From Bacteriovoracaceae bacterium UBA1511 (GTDB lineage Bacteria; Bdellovibrionota; Bacteriovoracia; Bacteriovoracales; Bacteriovoracaceae), in contig DCQT01000053.1 in NCBI GenBank assembly GCA_002323535.1, forward strand, positions 1-10,406: 10,406 nucleotides of DNA, given 5' to 3'. Positions 5,911 through 10,406 of the stretch are shown here, one piece after another (positions within the stretch are counted from its first letter, which is position 1; the number at the start of each line of letters is the position of its first letter). The notes under the pieces were generated by a model. It saw only the letters and a list, made by a program, of their open reading frames with translations, searched no databases and was not told the DNA's origin. A program made the position numbers and the translations under genes.

Positions 5911-8148
5911 ATGCTAAGTTTAAACGAATTTAATTTAAAAAGACTACGATTTTGGTTATTTTCATTGCTCATTACTTTTAGCTTCTCCAAAACCTCTGTC
6001 TCTGATGAAAGTATCCCTAAAGTTATTGTTCAACTCTCTGCAAAGAAAATATCAATCAATAATAATAATCTACTTGCTATCAGTTTTAAAAATGAACCAC
6101 ATTGGCATACTTATTGGAAAAATCCAGGTGATGCGGGACTACCAATCAAGGTGTCAGATATCGATACTGGGGAACAAATTGAATCACTAGAGTGGCCAAC
6201 TCCAAAAAGATATATTGAACCAGGTGATGCCTGGGCATATGGATATGAAAGCGAGTATACGCTATTTTTCAAACTCCCTGAAAAAAAACGCCTAAATTTA
6301 AACGCCACGTGGCTTGTGTGCAAGCACATTTGTATTCCAGGTAAAGCTGAGATTAAGTTTAACGATGTTAATCAAGTTAGTGGTGAGATTAGCCCTGGTT
6401 CAATGCAATTAGCTTCATTAAATGATAACACTCTTGAGAAGCGATATTTCGGTCTTCCAAAAAAAGATCCTAATTACCTAAAAGAGCTTGATCTAATTCT
6501 TGTTAAAAACTCAAAACAAGAAGACTCCTTGATTCTTTATTATAATTTAAACAAACCAACGGGAAATTACTTAACCAAGTTTCAAAACCTTCTTTTTCCG
6601 TTCCCCAATCCTTTATTAGATTTTAAGCATGAGAAACTATTCATTGATAATGATGGGCATCTTTACGCAAAAATGCTTATTGAATGGAACGGTTATTACC
6701 TCGAACCAGAGGTTCCTTTTCCAAAAAGTCTCGAATTTTCAAATACTCTAAATTTAGATTTTATTTACTCATCACAAGAAAAAAATAATTCCAAATTAAT
6801 TTCAAAAACCTTTAAGACCTTATCATCTAATAGTGATCAGATAGAAAAGTTTTACTCCCTACTTTCGCCTGTGTCGTTTGATAAAGATGCTAAAAGTGAA
6901 TCAACACTTAAAAATGAATCGAGAGAAAACTCAAAAAATACTCAATCAATTTTTAGTTTTATATTATTAGCTTTTTTAGGAGGGCTCATTCTAAATCTTA
7001 TGCCATGTGTTTTACCTGTCATCACCCTAAAACTATTCTCGCTCACCTCCATCTCCACTGAGTCTAAAAGTAAAATTTCCTCTCATAATTTATTTTATTC
7101 ACTTGGAGTCATAACTACATTTTGGATCTTGGCGACTGTTATATCTTTAATGAAATTAAGTGGTGGCATCGTAGGTTGGGGGTTTCAACTTCAATCACCA
7201 ATTTTTATCCTCGTGATGTCGACTGGTTTATTTATCTTTAGCTTAAACATGTTTGGACTCTTTGAGTTTATTACTCCTGGAGGAAGAAGCCTGGGGGATA
7301 TAAAAACAAAAGGTAAGTCTGGTGACTTTCTCAATGGTGTTCTTGCAACTGTCCTTTCTACACCTTGTTCCGCGCCTTTCCTAGGAACAGCTTTGGCTTT
7401 TGCCTTTACTCAGGGCACAGGTATAATATTTTTGATTTTTACATTTATTGGTCTTGGTCTGGCATTTCCGTTTATATTAACAATATTTTTTCCTGGTTTA
7501 ATTAAGTTTTTCCCAAGACCAGGTAACTGGATGAACACTTTAAAATCATTTCTTGGGCTAAGCTTACTTTGCACTAGTATCTGGTTATTAAGCCTTCTGA
7601 GTACCTTGACGGCCCCTGACTTCGTCACTTGGGTTTTGGTCGCTTTTAGCTTCTTCTTCTATGGAATTTACCTATACAAGAAATCTTTCTACAAAAAATC
7701 TTCCTTAATTCTTTTTACAATACTTGGTCTTCTTGTTATGGCGTTGAACTACAACCCAAGAAACATTTCAGCAAAAAAATTAGTCAGGACCGATGTTGGC
7801 TTAACAAAAAAGGCCGGACTTAGCTGGGAGACATGGAGTGAAGAGAAGTTAACTAACTATCAAAATAAAAAAATACTTACCTTTATCGATTTTACAGCTG
7901 ACTGGTGCCTTACATGTAAAGTTAATGAGAAACTAATCATCAGCTCAGGCGCGTTCAAAAAACTCATAAACGATAATCAAATCTCTCTACTACTAGGAGA
8001 TTGGACAAATGGTGACGAGAAAATCACTAAATGGCTTTTAAAAAATGACATGGCCGGAGTACCAGCATACTTTTTCGTAGATAGAAATGGCGAGCTTCAC
8101 AATCTTGGAGAAACTATCTCTGTAAAAAAGATAAAAGACCTACTGTAG
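5911..8148 (+). CDS. dsbD: DsbD/ScsB-type protein-disulfide reductase
   Basis: This inner-membrane protein moves reducing power from cytoplasmic thioredoxin to periplasmic proteins. The 745-aa product has a signal peptide (about 1-31) and then a periplasmic DsbD-N/'DsbC' domain (about 35-150) with EPHWHTYWKNPGDAGLP and the Cys137-x3-Cys141 pair in a LVCKHICIPG segment. A second periplasmic stretch of low similarity ends near residue 345. The 8-helix membrane domain (about 347-611) has its redox cysteines in MPCVLP (Cys366) and STPCSAP (Cys486). The C-terminal thioredoxin-like domain has ADWCLTCK (Cys666, Cys669) and cis-Pro718 in GVPAYF. All three cysteine pairs are present, so the relay looks complete. 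The N-terminal type resembles ScsB and related DsbD proteins more than E. coli DsbD, so the gene symbol is functional rather than strictly orthologous. AAGGA lies 8 nt before the ATG. Confidence 0.93.
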   Translation: MLSLNEFNLKRLRFWLFSLLITFSFSKTSVSDESIPKVIVQLSAKKISINNNNLLAISFKNEPHWHTYWKNPGDAGLPIKVSDIDTGEQIESLEWPTPKRYIEPGDAWAYGYESEYTLFFKLPEKKRLNLNATWLVCKHICIPGKAEIKFNDVNQVSGEISPGSMQLASLNDNTLEKRYFGLPKKDPNYLKELDLILVKNSKQEDSLILYYNLNKPTGNYLTKFQNLLFPFPNPLLDFKHEKLFIDNDGHLYAKMLIEWNGYYLEPEVPFPKSLEFSNTLNLDFIYSSQEKNNSKLISKTFKTLSSNSDQIEKFYSLLSPVSFDKDAKSESTLKNESRENSKNTQSIFSFILLAFLGGLILNLMPCVLPVITLKLFSLTSISTESKSKISSHNLFYSLGVITTFWILATVISLMKLSGGIVGWGFQLQSPIFILVMSTGLFIFSLNMFGLFEFITPGGRSLGDIKTKGKSGDFLNGVLATVLSTPCSAPFLGTALAFAFTQGTGIIFLIFTFIGLGLAFPFILTIFFPGLIKFFPRPGNWMNTLKSFLGLSLLCTSIWLLSLLSTLTAPDFVTWVLVAFSFFFYGIYLYKKSFYKKSSLILFTILGLLVMALNYNPRNISAKKLVRTDVGLTKKAGLSWETWSEEKLTNYQNKKILTFIDFTADWCLTCKVNEKLIISSGAFKKLINDNQISLLLGDWTNGDEKITKWLLKNDMAGVPAYFFVDRNGELHNLGETISVKKIKDLL

Positions 8149-8156
8149 GTTTATTC
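8122..8156. terminator. Bidirectional terminator shared by dsbD and gpsA
   Basis: ACCTA and TAGGT (8138-8150) form an inverted repeat around CTG, spanning the dsbD stop codon and the 2-bp gap to the gpsA stop. Extra G-T and A-T pairs are possible outside it. Read toward the left (gpsA transcript), the hairpin is followed by CTTTTATCTTTTTT (8135-8122). Read toward the right (dsbD transcript), it is followed by a shorter TTTATT. The gpsA direction looks stronger. The stem is short. Confidence 0.5.
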
Positions 8157-9182
8157 GATCTCAAATTTGGCCGGTAGCTTCATTAAGTTTTCTATTATGT
8201 TTTTTACATCAGCTTCCTGGTATAAAACCTCATAAATTCCCTTAAATATTCTTGCCCTGATATCATACTTTACCGCTAATTTATGTGCGGCGTACGCAGT
8301 TTTGTAGCCTTCAACGACGGAACGCTGTGACTCTATGATTTCTTTTGCAGTTCTCCCTTTAGCTATTTCATGTCCAAAGCTTTTATTTCTAGATAAGCCG
8401 CCGGTTGTAGTTAAAATAAGATCCCCCATGCCAGCAAGCCCATAAAAAGTTTCAGGCCTGGCGTTAAACACTTTTCCAAACCGAAGCATCTCTGCAATAC
8501 CCCGAGTTATCATCGCGGCCCTAGTGTTGTGGTTGTAGCCTAAGCCTTCAATTATACCTCCCGCGATGGCAAGAATATTTTTTAATGCACCTCCAAGTAA
8601 GACACCCTTCACATCATACGTCATGAAAACCTTAAAATAATGACAACTCAAAGAATCAGCAACTCGTTCTAAGTGCACCTTTGACCTTCCAGCGAGAGAC
8701 GCCAAAGTGATTTGTTCATCCATAATTTCAGACGCAAATGAAGGACCGCTTAAAAAAGTTACTTGGTCTTTGTAATCACTAAAAAAATGATCTAAGAGAT
8801 CGTCTGGAAGTTCAAGTGTTTCTGAGTCTATACCCTTGGCCAAAGAAACGAGAGGCACATCTCTTCCTAATAGTTTAGAAACTTGATTTAAATTTTCCTC
8901 AGCCGAAAAATAGGATCTTATTGCTGACGTAGGTAAGCCTAAAATAATCAATGAAATGTTCTCAAACTCTGACTCAACCTCTTGCCAATCTATAAATGGC
9001 GATAACTCTTGATTTAGTTTTTTTCCGGGTAGATATATTTTATTTTCTCCCCTATTGATTCCATCAAAAACATCTTTAGATCTTACTTGAATTTTAACTT
9101 TACGAAACGAGTTCCCAAGAACATTGGCCATTGATGTTCCAAATGCTCCTCCTCCAATAACTAATGCCACATCCTTGGCCAT
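8151..9182 (-). CDS. gpsA: Glycerol-3-phosphate dehydrogenase [NAD(P)+]
   Basis: This cytoplasmic enzyme reduces dihydroxyacetone phosphate to sn-glycerol-3-phosphate, the backbone of membrane phospholipids. The 343-aa product is of normal family length. The N-terminal Rossmann fold shows the dinucleotide motif VIGGGAFGTSMA (residues 8-19), and a conserved SLAKGI carries Lys116. The catalytic domain has LSGPSFA (144-150), GALKNILAIAGG with the catalytic Lys201, the NHNTRAA segment (217-223) and GLAGMGDLILT with Asp254. The ATG at 9182 has AAGGA 6 nt upstream. It lies 18 nt after the DUF493 gene and is probably the last gene of the kdsA-kdsC-DUF493-gpsA transcript. Its stop codon is 2 bp from that of the convergent dsbD gene. 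No missing residues were noticed. Confidence 0.97.
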   Translation of the reverse strand: MAKDVALVIGGGAFGTSMANVLGNSFRKVKIQVRSKDVFDGINRGENKIYLPGKKLNQELSPFIDWQEVESEFENISLIILGLPTSAIRSYFSAEENLNQVSKLLGRDVPLVSLAKGIDSETLELPDDLLDHFFSDYKDQVTFLSGPSFASEIMDEQITLASLAGRSKVHLERVADSLSCHYFKVFMTYDVKGVLLGGALKNILAIAGGIIEGLGYNHNTRAAMITRGIAEMLRFGKVFNARPETFYGLAGMGDLILTTTGGLSRNKSFGHEIAKGRTAKEIIESQRSVVEGYKTAYAAHKLAVKYDIRARIFKGIYEVLYQEADVKNIIENLMKLPAKFEIE

Positions 9183-9200
9183 AAAAAATCCTTTTAAAAG

Positions 9201-9458
9201 TTATAGGGTCATTACTCCTTTAACATCTTTTAAGCTTTGATATACATAAATAACTTCGTCAGCATTGTTAAATTCCTTTCCAAAGGTAAGACTAACGAAC
9301 TTTTTAGTTTTAGAGTAATTATACTGAAGAATGAAGTCAGATAAAATATTTTCGGTTTCTTTTAGTGACTCCAAAGGAACAATTACCTTAAATCGGTAAA
9401 CACTAGGCCAGTCATACTCATTATCTAGTAGCTCTCTTAGATCATCATAATTTTTCAT
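9201..9458 (-). CDS. DUF493 (YbeD-like) family protein
   Basis: The 85-aa product matches the DUF493/YbeD pattern: an N-terminal YDWPSVYRFKVIVP strand, a KTKKFVSLTFGKEF core, where the family usually has a 'SSKGKYVSVTV'-type strand, and a C-terminal 'VIYVYQSLKDVKGV' segment. YbeD has an ACT-like ferredoxin fold; in E. coli it lies beside lipoate genes and its biochemical role is not settled. Here it sits between kdsC and gpsA, with no lipoate gene in view. Its ATG shares one base with the kdsC stop codon (TAATG), which implies translational coupling, and a GGGA lies 8 nt upstream inside kdsC. The family call rests on pattern resemblance by eye. Confidence 0.75.
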   Translation of the reverse strand: MKNYDDLRELLDNEYDWPSVYRFKVIVPLESLKETENILSDFILQYNYSKTKKFVSLTFGKEFNNADEVIYVYQSLKDVKGVMTL

Positions 9459-9997
9459 TAAATTAATCCCTTCGCATACATTATGAGATCCATCACTTCT
9501 CTTCCAGCTCCTTTGCCTCCAGATTTTTTTGTTACATAATCTACCGACTTTTGAACAAGAAAGCTCGCCTCAGGAACAGTTGCAGAAAACCCGACTTGAT
9601 TCAATAAGGGGATATCAAAAAGCTCATCTCCCATATAACAAATTTCAGAATCCTGAAGATTGTTTTCTTTTTTTATTAAATCATATGCATCAGTTTTATC
9701 TTCATTTCCAAAAAAACACATTTTTTCACTGAGACCAAGATTCTCCACAAACCTTTTATGGAGACCTAAAGAATCTCCCCCTGAAATTATACCCAGCGTA
9801 AAACCAAAGTCTCTCAACATTTTTAATCCATGGCCGTCATAAACATTAAAAAACCGATTCCAACCAACTTCCTCTCCCATGTAAATTACTCTACCGTCAG
9901 TCAAAATTCCGTCAACATCGAGTAAAACACATTTAATATTTTTTAATTTGTCTAACAATGAATTTACTTTTTGATGATCTACTTTAGTTAAGCTCAT
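9458..9997 (-). CDS. kdsC: Kdo-8-phosphate phosphatase
   Basis: This cytoplasmic HAD-superfamily enzyme removes phosphate from Kdo-8-phosphate to give Kdo, the sugar linking lipid A to the LPS core. The 179-aa product is of family length and lacks a large cap domain, as expected of this tetrameric type. Motif I is LLDVDGILTDG (Asp27, Asp29), motif II is ISGGDS (Ser72), motif III includes Lys101 and motif IV is MGDELFD (Asp124, Asp128). The family C-terminus SGGKGAGREVMDLI is present. The ATG at 9997 has AGGAG 8 nt upstream, and the gene overlaps the 3' end of kdsA by 14 nt, so the enzyme for the previous step is made in step with it. All key residues are present. Confidence 0.96.
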   Translation of the reverse strand: MSLTKVDHQKVNSLLDKLKNIKCVLLDVDGILTDGRVIYMGEEVGWNRFFNVYDGHGLKMLRDFGFTLGIISGGDSLGLHKRFVENLGLSEKMCFFGNEDKTDAYDLIKKENNLQDSEICYMGDELFDIPLLNQVGFSATVPEASFLVQKSVDYVTKKSGGKGAGREVMDLIMYAKGLI

Positions 9998-10406
9998 TAA
10001 CAGCTCTCCTAATTTTTAAAATATTTGAAACAAAGGTAACAATTTTCTCTAACTTATAAGCTGTTGAAGAATCGGATAGAGCTTTTGAGGGCTCAGGGTG
10101 AGTTTCCATAAAAACTCCGTCTGCCCCAGCAGCAATAGCGGCACGGGAAAGAATTTCAATCTGCTCTCGTTTTCCCCCAGTGCTTTTTCCTAGACCTCCA
10201 GGTCTTTGCACACAGTGAGTTGCATCATGAATAACCTTAACTCCAAAACTTTTCATTATATTATATGAAGCCATATCCACAATTAGGTTATTGTAACCAA
10301 AGCTTGTCCCTCTTTCCGTCAAATAAAGATTTTCTTTTTCAAGAACTGGAGAAACCTTATCAATAATGTTTACCGTATCCTCAGGCGCTAAAAACTGTCC
10401 TTTTTT
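9984..10406 (-). CDS. kdsA: Kdo-8-phosphate synthase, C-terminal part
   Basis: This is the last 140 codons of a gene that enters from the right edge; the family is about 260-285 aa, so roughly half is missing. The enzyme condenses phosphoenolpyruvate with arabinose-5-phosphate to form Kdo-8-phosphate, which kdsC then dephosphorylates. Visible motifs are KKGQFLAPED, LTERGTSFGYNN, a DATHCVQRPGG segment and FMETHPEPSKALSD. The DATHxVQxPGG and METHPEP...ALSD arrangement follows the metal-dependent type (as in Aquifex aeolicus) rather than the E. coli type, whose equivalent is DVTH...DPFG. The deciding Cys/Asn residue near the N-terminus is outside the window. The TTG at 10322 is an internal Leu codon, not a start. 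Confidence 0.96.
   Translation of the reverse strand, partial: KKGQFLAPEDTVNIIDKVSPVLEKENLYLTERGTSFGYNNLIVDMASYNIMKSFGVKVIHDATHCVQRPGGLGKSTGGKREQIEILSRAAIAAGADGVFMETHPEPSKALSDSSTAYKLEKIVTFVSNILKIRRAVNELN

Noticed and set aside
10320..10322. TTG as the start codon of a 112-aa protein at the right edge
   Set aside because: The same frame stays open to the window edge and encodes the KdsA motif KKGQFLAPED upstream, so the TTG is an internal Leu codon.

Overview
The window is AT-rich (roughly mid-30s % G+C by eye), densely packed Gram-negative bacterial chromosome. It carries nine complete protein genes and two genes cut by the window edges. The Kdo (LPS inner-core sugar) genes, a DsbD-type thiol transporter and exported envelope proteins all point to a Gram-negative cell. 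The combination of low G+C, a metal-dependent-type KdsA, a standalone HNH protein and a FecR-domain/TPR envelope pair would fit a Bdellovibrionota/Bacteriovoracales-like bacterium, but that placement is an impression, not proven from this sequence. No tRNA, rRNA, CRISPR array, insertion sequence or phage gene was seen.

Left part (1-3169, all minus strand): guaB (IMP dehydrogenase) and guaA (GMP synthase) form the two-step IMP to XMP to GMP branch of purine synthesis. The N-terminal end of an acyltransferase-3 (OafA-like) membrane protein follows only 4 nt after guaA. A 318-bp gene-free leader (3170-3487) precedes guaB and holds an imperfect inverted repeat and a possible -10 box.

Middle part (3488-5763, minus strand): an exported FecR-domain-like protein with a very basic C-terminal half overlaps, by 29 nt, the gene of a membrane-anchored coiled-coil/TPR protein. 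Both are probably parts of one envelope module of unknown role. Upstream lies a standalone HNH-endonuclease-family gene with a terminator-like hairpin behind it.

Right part (5764-10406): a 147-bp divergent promoter region separates the HNH gene from a plus-strand DsbD/ScsB-type protein-disulfide reductase (745 aa). This converges on a minus-strand cluster transcribed as kdsA (partial), kdsC, a DUF493 gene and gpsA. The stop codons of dsbD and gpsA are 2 bp apart, and a small hairpin across them looks like a shared bidirectional terminator. kdsA and kdsC supply Kdo for LPS and gpsA supplies glycerol-3-phosphate for phospholipids, so this cluster serves envelope building.

Most of the window is well-known housekeeping and envelope biology. 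I found no convincing new system. The least explained part is the FecR-like/TPR pair.
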